From JBCDCB01 sp039182735 (GTDB lineage Bacteria; Planctomycetota; Phycisphaerae; Phycisphaerales; UBA1924): 49,644 bases of DNA. The position numbers and the translations under genes were made by a program. Of this stretch, positions 8,727 through 21,347 are shown piece after piece; positions within the stretch are counted from its first letter, which is position 1; each line of letters starts with the position of its first letter. The stretch covers positions 1 to 49,644 of the forward strand of contig JBCDCB010000022.1 of the NCBI GenBank assembly GCA_039182735.1, given 5' to 3'. The notes under the pieces were generated by a model. It saw nothing but the letters and a program-made list of their open reading frames with translations. It did not search any database and was not told the origin of the DNA.

Positions 8727-9092
8727 CTACCTCGCGTTCTCACCGAGATACTCGGCGGCGACGAGACGGGCCGCCCGGTCCACCGGCACCGTGACCACAC
8801 CCTCGTCCCGGTTGACCCATCGCGGCTGCTCGAGCGCGCCCTCCCAGGCGGCGAAGGCGCTGTTCTTCTCGACGCTGTAGTACTCGTCGGCCCGGTCTTC
8901 GCGCACCTCGACATGCAGGGACTGCGAAAGTGACGCGTACCACTTGTACGTCACGAAGCCGACCGCAATGACGGAGACAAACGTCAGGATCAGGAATCCG
9001 ATGATCGCGACGGAGTTGATGTCGCCGTGGGATTCCATGGCGGTCGGCTCGCTCGCGTCGTGCTGAAACCAGTCATCGTGGTGCTCGCTCAT
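8727..9092 (-). CDS. Small single-TM protein within the act-cox cluster, function unknown
   Basis: A 121-aa protein with an acidic/His N-terminus (SEHHDDWFQHD), one strongly hydrophobic helix (residues about 27-48, VAIIGFLILTFVSVIAVGFV) and a soluble C-terminal part of about 70 residues (EQPRWVNRDEGVVTVPVDRA). It has no heme or metal motif. It sits 25 bases after actF and only 6 bases before sco, so it is part of the operon. I infer a structural or bridging subunit of the ACIII-oxidase assembly, or an assembly factor. No named family is recognised. Confidence 0.85.
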   Translation of the reverse strand: MSEHHDDWFQHDASEPTAMESHGDINSVAIIGFLILTFVSVIAVGFVTYKWYASLSQSLHVEVREDRADEYYSVEKNSAFAAWEGALEQPRWVNRDEGVVTVPVDRAARLVAAEYLGENAR

Positions 9093-9117
9093 CGCGTGCT
9101 CCTGTGGTGCGTTCGGA

Positions 9118-10407
9118 TCAGACGTAGTTCTTGTGATGCAGGCCTTCGACGAGCCTCGGGTCCTGGAGCGGAACGAGCGGCCCCGAGGCGACCTTCGAGA
9201 CGAGGACGCCGAGGAAGACCATGATGGGTCCGAGCGGCCCGACGATGTCGCGCCAGTCGAGGTACCCCTCGCTCGTCGCTTCCGGGCGGATCATCCACCA
9301 GAGCTCGACGAAGTGGATCAGCAGCAGCCACACGCACATCACGCCCATGAGGATGCCGAGGCGGCGCGCCGGGCGTGCGATAATGAGGAGAAATGGGATG
9401 ATGAAGTGCGCGACGGGGATCAGGATGCTGAAGAACTCCCACACTCCTTCTTTGCGCTTGATGAAGAACATCGTCTCTTCGGGGATGCCCGCGTACCAGA
9501 TCAGGAAGTACTGGCTGAAGGCGATGTACGCCCAGAAGACGGTGAACGCGAAGACCAGCTTGCCGAGATCGTGCAGATGCTCGGTCGTGAAGACCTTGTG
9601 CATGCGCCCGCCGAGCTTGAGCACCTGGAGCGTGAGCGTGGTCAGCGCGAGCGCTGAGAGCATCGACCCGGCAAAGAGCCACACGCCCAGCATGGTGCTG
9701 AACCAGTGGAAGTCGAGGGTCATGACCCAGTCGAAGCCGGCGAACGCGATCGAGAAGGCGAAGATCGGCAGCCCGATGCACGAGAGCTTGCGCGCATGCG
9801 CGGTCTGCCAGCGATCGCCCGATTCGTCCTGCGAGCGTGAGAACTTCCAGAGCGCTGCGGCGAGTCCGAGCCAAGTGACGAAGTAGAGCACCGCGCGGAC
9901 GCCGAAGAAGGGGACGTTGAGGAAGGGCTGCTTGTGCGTGTAAAGGGCGTCGCCTTCAACGTAGGCGGGGTTCATCCACTTCCAAAGGTAGGGCGCATAC
10001 TTAGCGGATTCGCCGCCGCCGTCGTAGAGCAGGAGGTACGCGACCTGCATGACAATGAGCAGGAAGAAGAGCCCGCCAGCGACCCACATGAGCGCCATCA
10101 CGTTCTCGAACTGCCTGCGGATCGTCGCGGTCCAGCCGGCGTTCAGCGCGTGCAGGATCATCACGAAGCACAGCGCCCCCAGCGAGAACCCCAGTGCGCC
10201 GATGAAGCCGGTGTTATACGTGTAGAGCGAGAGGGCCATGTCGCGCCCACCCTCGGCGGCGAACCCGCCGAAGAAGTTGACCGCGATGAACACCAGCCCC
10301 AGCCCCAGGAGGAATCGCGACGCGGTCTTTCCCGCGCCCGCGGGGAGCGTGATGTTGTCGGGCTGCATCGCCCGCGCATCGCTCGCATCGGGTGCCGCTG
10401 CGCTCAC
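9118..10407 (-). CDS. actF: Alternative complex III subunit ActF (quinol:cytochrome c oxidoreductase membrane subunit)
   Basis: Integral membrane subunit of alternative complex III, related to the polysulfide-reductase NrfD fold and paired with ActC. The 429-aa product shows about ten hydrophobic helices, with motifs typical of ActF such as FDWVMTLDFHWFSTMLG and the later FSQYFLIWYAGIPEE. It starts at GTG 10407, overlapping the TGA of actE (GTGA), with a GGAGG site eight bases before it. That start adds a short Ala/Asp-rich cytoplasmic N-terminus before helix 1. Order and overlaps match the actA-F operons known from Rhodothermus and Flavobacterium. Confidence 0.93.
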   Translation of the reverse strand: MSAAAPDASDARAMQPDNITLPAGAGKTASRFLLGLGLVFIAVNFFGGFAAEGGRDMALSLYTYNTGFIGALGFSLGALCFVMILHALNAGWTATIRRQFENVMALMWVAGGLFFLLIVMQVAYLLLYDGGGESAKYAPYLWKWMNPAYVEGDALYTHKQPFLNVPFFGVRAVLYFVTWLGLAAALWKFSRSQDESGDRWQTAHARKLSCIGLPIFAFSIAFAGFDWVMTLDFHWFSTMLGVWLFAGSMLSALALTTLTLQVLKLGGRMHKVFTTEHLHDLGKLVFAFTVFWAYIAFSQYFLIWYAGIPEETMFFIKRKEGVWEFFSILIPVAHFIIPFLLIIARPARRLGILMGVMCVWLLLIHFVELWWMIRPEATSEGYLDWRDIVGPLGPIMVFLGVLVSKVASGPLVPLQDPRLVEGLHHKNYV

Positions 10408-11198
10408 GATGACACCTCCGCCTCTCCGCCGGCGTTCCCGGCGCGTCTGTTCAGTTCGTCACGCTGACGCTGAGGAAGATCATCGAGCGACCCCGCCTGG
10501 TTGCGCTGCAGCGCTCGCATGTAGTAGACGATCGCCCACGACTCTTCGTGCGAGACCTTGCGTGCGTAGCCGGGCATCTTGAGTTCGTACGACCCGCCCA
10601 CGTTCGCGACGCCGTTGCGGATGACGTGGAAGAGGTACCCGTCCTGGCCCTTCTCCCCGCCGAAGCGGTACTGGTCCTGGTGATAGGACGGGACCGGGTA
10701 GGCCCAGCGTGTGCCGACGAGCCCGAGCCCGTCGCCTGTCGCGCTGTGGCAGGGCATGCAGTAGATGTTGTAGTTCTCGCGCCCCATGTCGAAGAGGCGG
10801 GCGAACTCTTCTTCCGTGCTCGCGACGCTCGCGGGGATGCGCTCGACCCACGAGCCGTCGGCGTTCTTGCCGAGGTAGACGCGGTCATCATCCTGGAGGA
10901 TCGACGAGCGTTCGCCGAAATCTACGCCGGCGATCGTGGAGAGCGGGCTCGTGTGCTTGCCGTACGCAACGGTCCCCGTGACCGGGAGCCGTTGGTTGCG
11001 ACCGTAGCGGTGCCCCTCGTCGTCCGTGAACTCCGCGAAGAACTCGGAAGTGCCTTGCGGCTTGTACTTGGGCTGATCGTCGAGATCAGGCAGGAACTGT
11101 CGCGGCGGCGCTTCGGAGAACTCGCCGCGGCAGCCAACGCCGACGAGCGTCAGACAGGCGAGCGCGCCGAGGGCGATGAACGGTGCGGTGCATCGCAT
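10404..11198 (-). CDS. actE: Alternative complex III monoheme cytochrome c subunit ActE
   Basis: Periplasmic c-type cytochrome of alternative complex III that passes electrons toward the oxidase. I chose ATG 11198, four bases after the actD stop, giving 264 aa. The longer open frame to 11315 would overlap actD and lacks a signal sequence. The N-terminus (FIALGALACLTLVGVGC, Cys 23) looks like a lipoprotein signal, with a slightly non-standard lipobox. One heme motif, CMPCH, is followed by SATGDGLG as in class I cytochromes, and a candidate axial Met lies in LKMPGYA. The C-terminus overlaps the start of actF. Confidence 0.92.
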   Translation of the reverse strand: MRCTAPFIALGALACLTLVGVGCRGEFSEAPPRQFLPDLDDQPKYKPQGTSEFFAEFTDDEGHRYGRNQRLPVTGTVAYGKHTSPLSTIAGVDFGERSSILQDDDRVYLGKNADGSWVERIPASVASTEEEFARLFDMGRENYNIYCMPCHSATGDGLGLVGTRWAYPVPSYHQDQYRFGGEKGQDGYLFHVIRNGVANVGGSYELKMPGYARKVSHEESWAIVYYMRALQRNQAGSLDDLPQRQRDELNRRAGNAGGEAEVSS

Positions 11199-11202
11199 GG
11201 GA

Positions 11203-11760
11203 TCAGTCCTCCACCACTTCGACGCCGGTCGCGCCGAGGCTCTCGAGCAACTCGCGGGTCTTCTCGGGATCGAAGTTCTTGTCCTTCGCCTCGATCGAGA
11301 TGAAAAACCCGTCATCGCCGGCCTTGAGGAACTCGGGGCGCGACATCAGCGGGTGATGCGGACGCGGGAGCCCGTTGAGCGCGAGCATCCCGAAGACCGC
11401 CGCGAACGCGCTGAACAGCACCCCGAGCTCGAATGTGATCGGCAACGCCCACTCCCACGCGAAGAGCGGCTTTCCCGCGATCAGGATCGGGTAGTCCACC
11501 TTGGCCATCCACCACTGCATGAGCAGAGCCACGGCGACGCCGGTGAACGCGGCACCCCCCATCAGATTCGGAACCTGGCTTGGCTTCAGCCCCATCGCCT
11601 CGTCCATCTCGTGGATCGGGAAGGGGCAGTGCACGTCCCACTTTGCGAAGCCCGCTTCCCGCACCTTGTGCGCCGCGTCGAAGACGCTCGTCACGTCGGG
11701 GAACTCCGCGAGCAGGCCCCACACCTTCGGCTCAACCGGTTCGGTCGGAAGCTGCGTCAT
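11203..11760 (-). CDS. actD: Alternative complex III subunit ActD (DUF3341-type)
   Basis: Small membrane subunit of alternative complex III with no cofactor. The 185-aa product starts at ATG 11760, just after the actC stop at 11762; an upstream in-frame start at 11790 would overlap actC. An N-terminal soluble domain (VWGLLAEFPDVTSVFDAAHK, then WDVHCPFPIHEMDEAMG) matches the DUF3341 pattern. Two transmembrane helices follow (about 85-100 and 118-140), then a C-terminal soluble domain (PEFLKAGDDGFFISIEA). Spacing to actE is four bases. Confidence 0.93.
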   Translation of the reverse strand: MTQLPTEPVEPKVWGLLAEFPDVTSVFDAAHKVREAGFAKWDVHCPFPIHEMDEAMGLKPSQVPNLMGGAAFTGVAVALLMQWWMAKVDYPILIAGKPLFAWEWALPITFELGVLFSAFAAVFGMLALNGLPRPHHPLMSRPEFLKAGDDGFFISIEAKDKNFDPEKTRELLESLGATGVEVVED

Positions 11761-11761
11761 C

Positions 11762-13347
11762 TCACGCGCCCTCCCCGTTGTGATGGTCACCCTCTGCGTG
11801 ATCGTGGCGGTGCAGGTGCGCGTGCGCCTGCGGCATGACGTTCTTCACCTCGCTGATCGCCAGCATCGGCAGGAACTTCGCGAACAGCAGGAACAGCGTC
11901 CCGAAGATGCCCATCGTTCCGACAAACGTCATCACGTCCACGAACGTCGGCTTGTAGTACGTCCACGAGCCCGGCAGGAAGTCCGTCGAAAGCGTCGAGA
12001 CGATTACGAATCGCTCGAACCACATCCCGATGTTCACCACGATCGACACGATGAAGATGAACCACGGCGTCGTCCGCGCCCAGCGCGACCAAAACACCTG
12101 CGGGCTGATCACGTTGCACAGGAACATCGCCCAGTAGGCCCACCAGTACGGACCGAACGCTCGGATGACGAAGGCCTGGCTCTCGTATGGGTTGCCCCCG
12201 TACCACGCGATAAAGAACTCCATGATGTACGCGAAGCCGACCATCGAACCGGTCAGCGTGATGATCTTGCACATGTTCTCCATCGTCTTGGCCGTGACGA
12301 AGTCCTTCATCCCGGGGTACAGCTCGCGGAAGGGGATGAGCAGCGTCAGCACCATCGCGAAGCCGGAAAAGACCGCGCCCGCGACGAAGTACGGCGGGAA
12401 GATCGTCGTGTGCCAACCGGGCAGGATCGACACCGCGAAGTCGAACGACACGATCGTGTGCACCGACAACACCAGCGGCGTCGCGATGCCCGCCAGCAGC
12501 AGGTACGCCTTCTCGAAGTTCCACCAGTGGCGGTACGAGAAGCGCCACCCGCACGAGAGGATGCCGTAGAAGTACGCCGCGATCCGGTTCGCCGGGATCG
12601 TGACGGTCGTCATCTGCTTGACGAACTTCGGCATCGGGTGCGGCGCCCACATCGGGCCGAACGTGACCTTCTGGTTGATGCGCCCGATCGCGCGGTCCCG
12701 CAGCGTCGCGAGGTCCGGGATCATGCCCATGTACCAGAAGAGCGTCGAGACGGTGAAGTACGTCCCAACCGCGAAGACGTCCCACAGCAGCGGCGAGCGG
12801 AACTGCGGCCAGATCCAGTTGTAGTTGGGCAGCGGGAAGAGCATCCACGCCATCCACACCCGCCCGACGTGGATCCCCGGGAACGTGCCCGCGCAGATCA
12901 CCGCGAAGATCGTCATCGCCTCGGCGAATCGGTTGATCGACGTGCGCCACTGCTGCTTGAGCAGGCAGAGGATCGCCGAGATCAGCGTGCCGGCGTGGCC
13001 GATGCCGACCCACCACACGAAGTTGACGATCGCCCAGCCCCACATGACAGGGCTCTGCAAGCCCCACACACCGACGCCGGTGATGATGAGGTACAGGATC
13101 ATCGCGGTCCCAAGACCGGCGATGCCCGAGGAGATGAAGAAGGCCATCTGCCACCACGGCGGGGTCTTCATCTCGATCCAGCCGCAGATCGTGTCGGTGA
13201 CCGACTTGAAGTCACGATCACCCAGCACGAGCGGCGCGCGGACCCCGGGGTCGTCGATCATCGTTCCGTCAATCGTGACGGGATCGCCCCCGCGTTTGGG
13301 CTTGTCAACGAGCCCGAGCGCAACCGCTTTATCTGGTTCCAGCGTGG

Positions 13348-13351
<4 letters not shown>
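11762..13351 (-). CDS. actC: Alternative complex III quinol-binding membrane subunit ActC (NrfD family)
   Basis: NrfD/PsrC-like membrane protein proposed to carry the quinol oxidation site of alternative complex III. The 529-aa frame has about ten helices. It contains motifs seen in ActC proteins: FVWWVGIGHAGTLISAILCL near helix 3, then MTIFAVICAGTFPGIHVGR and the later YWWAYWAMFLCNVISPQ. The ATG at 13351 overlaps the actB stop (ATGA). The C-terminus is His-rich (HAHLHRHDHAEGDHHN), which may simply be a cytoplasmic tail or may bind metal. It is followed at once by actD. Confidence 0.95.
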
Positions 13352-17007
<3,656 letters not shown>

Positions 17008-17075
17008 CGTGTGCGCTCGCTTGCGTGGTCTGTGTGCGTGGTCATGCGTCCCGCCGACGAGTGGGTCGTGTGCGA

Positions 17076-17813
17076 TCAGTAGTGGCAGGCACCGCAGTGC
17101 TGCGGGGGCTGGATCTGCTTCGCCGCGGCGAGCTTCAGCCCGATCTCTTGCTGTTCCGTTGACGCCAGTTGCTCTTCAACGCGCCGCAGGTCGGTCACCT
17201 CGAAGGGGTCGCTCGCGTACTGCTCCGTCACGCCGTCAACGTCAACGAGATGCTCTTCCGGGTTGCGGTGGCAATCGAGGCACCAGCCCATGCTGAGCGA
17301 ATGCACCTGGTACGCCACCTCCTGGTGATCCATCCGCCCGTGGCACGAATAGCACGACACGCCCGCGTTCACGTGCACCGCGTGGTTGAAGTGCGCGTAG
17401 TCCGGCAGTTTGTGGATGCGCTTCCACGCCACGGGCTCGTCCGTCGCGTACGACGAGCGGATCTTCGTCAGGTGCGGGTTGTCTTTGTGCGCGTTCCAAA
17501 GATCGACGTTGAGGTACGCCTCGCCGCTCGTGACGTCGCCCTGGTGGCAGTTCATGCACGTCGCGGTGTCCGGCACGTTCGAGTGCGCCGACTCCTCAAC
17601 ATGCGTGTGGCAGTACCGGCAATCGATGCCCAGCTTTCCCACATGAATCTGGTGGCTGAACGCCACGGGCTGTTCGGGCTTGTACCCCACCTCCCAGAAC
17701 GACGGCGTCCAGTAATACGAGATTCCGGCGATCGCAAGCACCGCGGTCCCCGCACCACCCAGCACCGTCACCGCGGGCAAGGTGTTCACCCACTTTGGAA
17801 AGATCGTCGTCAC
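17076..17813 (-). CDS. actA: Alternative complex III pentaheme cytochrome c subunit ActA
   Basis: First gene of the act cluster; multiheme cytochrome c on the outer face of the membrane. The GTG at 17813 is preceded by GGAGG eight bases away and gives 245 aa; a further GTG at 17849 has no such site. An N-terminal helix (residues 12-34) anchors it. Five CxxCH motifs are present at residues 65-69 (CRYCH), 86-90 (CMNCH), 154-158 (CYSCH), 178-182 (CLDCH) and 240-244 (CGACH), matching the pentaheme form of ActA. The last heme motif lies one residue from the C-terminus, which is unusual but seen in this family. Confidence 0.95.
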   Translation of the reverse strand: MTTIFPKWVNTLPAVTVLGGAGTAVLAIAGISYYWTPSFWEVGYKPEQPVAFSHQIHVGKLGIDCRYCHTHVEESAHSNVPDTATCMNCHQGDVTSGEAYLNVDLWNAHKDNPHLTKIRSSYATDEPVAWKRIHKLPDYAHFNHAVHVNAGVSCYSCHGRMDHQEVAYQVHSLSMGWCLDCHRNPEEHLVDVDGVTEQYASDPFEVTDLRRVEEQLASTEQQEIGLKLAAAKQIQPPQHCGACHY

Positions 17814-17881
17814 GCGGCGTCCTCCGCTCCGGACCCACCTCGCGCGCACCGTCTGACGAGAAGGGTTCCGGTCTGACGGTA

Positions 17882-17910
17882 GTCATCGCCGCCAACATAC
17901 GACCTGTCAA
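17882..17910 (-). promoter_or_regulatory. Candidate sigma-70-type promoter for the act-cox operon
   Basis: On the minus strand a perfect TTGACA (17905-17910) is followed after 17 bases by GATGAC (17882-17887), a partial -10 match. It lies about 70 bases upstream of the actA start, the right place to drive the whole 14-kb operon. The -10 is weak, so confidence is moderate. Confidence 0.4.
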
Positions 17911-17939
17911 CCCCGCTGCCGAGAGAATCAGAATTGAAA

Positions 17940-17950
17940 CTGAGTCTCAG
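17940..17950. promoter_or_regulatory. Palindrome CTGAGTCTCAG between divergent actA and ctaA
   Basis: An 11-bp perfect inverted repeat with a single central base lies in the divergent intergenic region, just upstream of the candidate act promoter. It could be an operator shared by the oxidase operon and ctaA, or a chance hairpin. No known regulator consensus is matched with confidence. Confidence 0.25.
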
Positions 17951-18071
17951 CAAATATCCCCATTGGAAGGGCTGAATCGACGTTTCCCCTCATATCAACA
18001 GGAGAATCAAACTCGGAAATCAGGGCTACCATCGCTCCCGCAGACACAGAATCTGTCTCGTGAGACCGAAC

Positions 18072-19466
18072 ATGAACGATCACCACCCGAACCGCCTCGC
18101 GCTCGTGCTCCCGGTCGCCACCGGAGCCCTCGCCACCGCCGCGGTCATGTGGTCGATCGGATTCCTTACCCACCTCCCGGGCCTTCAGGCACCGGCTGTC
18201 GTCACCGGCCTGCTCCTCGCCGTCGCGCATCTTGCCGGCGGATTCCTGATGGCCCGTTCCGCGCCGACCAGACCGGTCGCCACCGCGGTCGCCAGCGGGT
18301 TCTTCGCCGGCCTCATCAACCTGCTCGTGCTCGGGATGTTCCTCGCCGAGGACCCCTCCGGCGACCAGCCCGATACCACCACTGCCGTTGCCGGCTACCT
18401 CGTCTTCACCCTCTTCGTTTCCGGCATCGGCGGACTGCTCGGTGCCGCCAAGCGCCCCGACGCATCACCCGAGACCGACCCGTCCGCGTGGCGCTTCCGC
18501 CTCGCGCTCGCGAGCGTCCTCGCCTGCACGCCCGTCGTCCTCACCGGCGGCCTCGTCACCTCGCACGAAGCCGGGCTCGCCGTCCCCGACTGGCCGACCA
18601 GCTTCGGCGCCAACATGTTCCTCATGCCCGTTCGCCTCATGACCGGCGGCATCTACTACGAACACGCCCACCGCCTCTTCGGCACGCTCGCAGGGCTCGG
18701 CACACTCATCCTCACGCTCGGCATCCTCTTCACCGAGCCGCGCAAACACATGAAGGTCCTCGCCGTCGCGGCGTTCGTCTTCGTCTGCGTGCAAGGCGTT
18801 CTTGGCGGCCTCCGTGTCGAGACCGCGGAAGAACCCGGCGGCGACTGGCAGACCGCCGTGCAGGTCGAATCGCTCGTCACCCAGCAAGATGTCCCCAACA
18901 ACTTCGCCCCCACCATCGATGTCGGCACGTCCGTGGCGCTCGCCATGGTCCACGGCATCACCGCGCAGCTCTTCTACGCATCCCTGATCTGCATCGCCGC
19001 GATGCTCTCCGCCCGATGGCTCCGCGGGCGCTCCGAGGGCGCGCTCGCCGACCGATTCCTGCGGACAGCGTCGCTCGCGCTTGTCGCCGTGCTCACGCTG
19101 CAGCTCGTGCTCGGCGCCGGCACACGCCACTTCGACATGCACCCCGCCTTTATGCACACGCACATCAGCATCGGGGCGCTCGCCGCGCTCGTGCTTACGC
19201 TGCTCGTCGGCGGGCGCGCCGCCGCGAAACACGCGCACGAGCCCGTGCTCAAGCGCCTGGGCAAAGGCATCACACACGCGGTCTTCTTGCAGGTCGTGCT
19301 CGGCGTTGTCGTCTGGGTCGTCCTCCTGCTCAACAAGGATGTCGAGGGCGAACGCCCCGTCTTCGAGGTGCTCCTCGCCAGCGCGCACCAAGCCGTCGGT
19401 GTCGCGCTGCTCTCGCTCGCGTCGCTCATCACGCTCTGGACGCACCGGCTCACACCGGCGTCGTGA
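18072..19466 (+). CDS. ctaA: Heme A synthase, CtaA/COX15 family
   Basis: Oxidises heme O to heme A, the cofactor needed by the adjacent oxidase subunit I. The 464-aa membrane protein has about ten helices. It contains the family hallmark GGLVTSHEAGLAVPDWPTSFG-type segment (around residues 162-182), with conserved heme-ligand histidines in IYYEHAHRLFGTLAG, MVHGITAQLFYA and THISIGALAAL. A pre-domain of about four helices (residues 10-130) precedes the standard CtaA core. I start at ATG 18072; a GTG at 18060 is possible. It is divergent from the act-cox operon, so both may respond to the same signals. No heme O synthase (ctaB) is visible in the window. Confidence 0.93.
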   Translation: MNDHHPNRLALVLPVATGALATAAVMWSIGFLTHLPGLQAPAVVTGLLLAVAHLAGGFLMARSAPTRPVATAVASGFFAGLINLLVLGMFLAEDPSGDQPDTTTAVAGYLVFTLFVSGIGGLLGAAKRPDASPETDPSAWRFRLALASVLACTPVVLTGGLVTSHEAGLAVPDWPTSFGANMFLMPVRLMTGGIYYEHAHRLFGTLAGLGTLILTLGILFTEPRKHMKVLAVAAFVFVCVQGVLGGLRVETAEEPGGDWQTAVQVESLVTQQDVPNNFAPTIDVGTSVALAMVHGITAQLFYASLICIAAMLSARWLRGRSEGALADRFLRTASLALVAVLTLQLVLGAGTRHFDMHPAFMHTHISIGALAALVLTLLVGGRAAAKHAHEPVLKRLGKGITHAVFLQVVLGVVVWVVLLLNKDVEGERPVFEVLLASAHQAVGVALLSLASLITLWTHRLTPAS

Positions 19467-19913
19467 TCAGATCGCCTGCGCCAGGGTCTTGCCCACGACT
19501 GGGATCCGGTCGCGTCGCAGCAGCGCCACGCTCGCGCCGAGCAGCAGCGTCACCACCGCCGCCGGCATGAGCGCCGCGAGCCTGGTGGTCTCGCCGTCAA
19601 CCGTGACCTCGGGCACGATCCCGAGCGGGCCGAGGTGCGAGGCGATCGCGCCGAACATCAGCCCGACCGCGAAGACGCCACCGATCGGCGCGGTGATCGG
19701 CACGAGCAGCAGCACCACGCCGACAAGTTCGCTGACGCCCACGAGCAGGCGCACAGGATCCCCGCCAATCTTCTCGGAGAGCGCGACCGAAAGCGGATCA
19801 CCCGTGAGCTTCGGGAGCCAGCCCATCGCGGTGAGGATGCCGGCAGCGATGATCTGCGCAGTCCACGCTGTCATGTTGATCTTCTTCGACGACGTCGCAA
19901 GCGGCAGCGCCAT
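19467..19913 (-). CDS. DoxX-like four-helix membrane protein
   Basis: A 148-aa protein with four hydrophobic helices (residues about 13-30, 50-68, 72-92 and 112-132), in the pattern of DoxX/DUF4870-like small membrane proteins. The sequence WTAQIIAAGILTAMGWLPKL and the later SELVGVVLLLVP fit DoxX-like proteins. Start at ATG 19913 has an AAGGAG site eight bases upstream; the open frame extending to 20045 would overlap ndk. Its stop codon abuts the ctaA stop with no base between them. Function is unknown; DoxX relatives have been linked to redox or quinone-associated roles, but nothing here shows this. Confidence 0.8.
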   Translation of the reverse strand: MALPLATSSKKINMTAWTAQIIAAGILTAMGWLPKLTGDPLSVALSEKIGGDPVRLLVGVSELVGVVLLLVPITAPIGGVFAVGLMFGAIASHLGPLGIVPEVTVDGETTRLAALMPAAVVTLLLGASVALLRRDRIPVVGKTLAQAI

Positions 19914-20008
19914 GACGGTCTCCTTTCGATGCGAGCCCAGAACGAAACACGCCGGGCTCGACGTCCGAACCCGGCGTGCGCGCCGCTTGTTCCAATCCAT
20001 CCGAGCGA

Positions 20009-20479
20009 TTACTCGGGCGCGCCGCCCGACATGTCGTACACCCACCGATCGATCGGACGCTCGTACTCGAGCACCTCGCCCGCTTCGAAGAAGAGCCCGA
20101 TCTCACGCTCCGCCGCTTCCGGGCTGTCCGAACCGTGCACCAGATTGAACGAGTTGCTCACACCGAAGTCGCCGCGGATCGTCCCCGCGTCGGCCTTCGA
20201 ACCGAACGTCGCGCCCATCAGGTTGCGGCAGATGGTGATCGCGCCCACGCCACGGATCGCCATCACCAGCACCGGCGACGACGTCATGAACCCGACAAGC
20301 CCGTCATAGAACGGCTTGCCCTTGTGGTCTTGGTAATGCGTCTCGGCGAGCGAGTTGGGGATCTGCATCAGCTTGCAGCCGACGATCTGCAGACCCTTCT
20401 CCTCGAAGCGGGTGATGATCTTGCCCATGAGCCCGCGCTGGACGGCGTCGGGCTTCAGGATGATGAGCGTGGTCTCCAT
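20009..20479 (-). CDS. ndk: Nucleoside diphosphate kinase
   Basis: Transfers the gamma-phosphate from ATP to NDPs, keeping NTP pools balanced in the cytoplasm. The 156-aa product begins METTLIILKPDAVQRGLMG as usual for the family and carries the phospho-histidine motif NLVHGSDSPEAAEREI (H115), plus the nucleotide-binding segment RNLMGATFGSKADAGTIRGD. Length is a little above the typical 140-152 aa. The upstream region on the minus strand is a separate intergenic stretch of nearly 200 bases holding a terminator for the next gene. Confidence 0.97.
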   Translation of the reverse strand: METTLIILKPDAVQRGLMGKIITRFEEKGLQIVGCKLMQIPNSLAETHYQDHKGKPFYDGLVGFMTSSPVLVMAIRGVGAITICRNLMGATFGSKADAGTIRGDFGVSNSFNLVHGSDSPEAAEREIGLFFEAGEVLEYERPIDRWVYDMSGGAPE

Positions 20480-20552
20480 CGCGGGTTCTCCTCGTGGGGT
20501 TCGTGGTGCGTGGCGCGGAGCATAGCCGCGTCAGCGTGCGAGGCAACGTGCC

Positions 20553-20591
20553 ATAAAAATGAACGCGGGCGACCCAACCGGGCCGCCCGCG
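20553..20591 (-). terminator. Intrinsic terminator of the secreted LTD-like gene
   Basis: On the minus strand an 8-bp perfect stem (CGCGGGCG/CGCCCGCG) with an inner CCC/GGG stem and AACC loop is followed by a T-rich stretch (TTCATTTTTAT). The core sequence is almost identical to the terminator at 21583-21619. Confidence 0.8.
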
Positions 20592-20672
20592 CGGGCATCT
20601 CTCGATCTTCTCTCTCAACTCGAGCGGGGCTCACACGCTCGCGCAGCAACGCGGCGTTCATCCCGCGAGCGA

Positions 20673-21347
20673 TCAGGCGCGGCGGCGACGCGACGCGAGA
20701 CCCGCGATGGCTGCGAGCGCGATCGCACCCGGAGCCGGAACGGCAGGGTAGTTCGCGACGAGCGGATTGTTGGGAGCGCCGTTGCCAAAGTCGGTCAGCG
20801 TGAACGCGCCGGCGGCGTCGGTGCGATAGTAACCGGGGGCGAGGAAGGTGCCGTCGGGACCGAAGGTCGTCGTGGGAACGACGGGGTTGCCGTCGATGTT
20901 GGCCTGCGCGGCACCCTCACCCGGATCCACAGTGAAGAGGATCTCGAGGATATTGCTCGAAGCATCGCGGAAGACAGCGGTGTACGAGTCGTTCTCGATG
21001 GAATCGTTGCCGATGCCAAAGGTGCTCAGGGGGATACCGGGGAACACGCTGCGGGCCTGGGGCGACACGGCAAGAAAGATGTCGCCGGGAGCGAGCACCG
21101 TGCCCGCCGGGATATCGAGCTGGAAGTCGATGGTGCCGAAGTCAGCATCGGTCGTGTCCGAATCGTAGAACGCGAGGCTCCAGTTCGAGATGTCGATCGG
21201 CGCGTTGCCGGCGGTGCCATCGTTGTAGATCTCGATGTACTCGGCGTCGGTGCCGGCGGTGCTGCCATGAATCTCGGACACCACGACGTTCGCGTTGGCG
21301 GCACCCGCGAACGCAGCGATCGCTGCCACAGTCAGGACGTTCTTCAT
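20673..21347 (-). CDS. Secreted lamin-tail-domain-like protein with PEP-CTERM-like tail
   Basis: A 224-aa exported protein. The signal peptide MKNVLTVAAIAAFAGAANA is followed by a domain starting VVVSEIHGSTAGTDAEYIEI and continuing ISNWSLAFYDSD, which matches the lamin-tail domain (LTD) pattern seen in bacterial surface proteins. The C-terminus has PAPGAIALAAIAGLA and then SRRRRA: a Pro motif, a hydrophobic helix and an Arg cluster. This is a PEP-CTERM-like anchor expected to be processed by an exosortase-type system; no exosortase gene is in the window. I start at ATG 21347 because GGAG lies six bases before it; ATG 21359 in frame is possible. It is a single-gene unit with its own terminator. 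Confidence 0.85.
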   Translation of the reverse strand: MKNVLTVAAIAAFAGAANANVVVSEIHGSTAGTDAEYIEIYNDGTAGNAPIDISNWSLAFYDSDTTDADFGTIDFQLDIPAGTVLAPGDIFLAVSPQARSVFPGIPLSTFGIGNDSIENDSYTAVFRDASSNILEILFTVDPGEGAAQANIDGNPVVPTTTFGPDGTFLAPGYYRTDAAGAFTLTDFGNGAPNNPLVANYPAVPAPGAIALAAIAGLASRRRRA

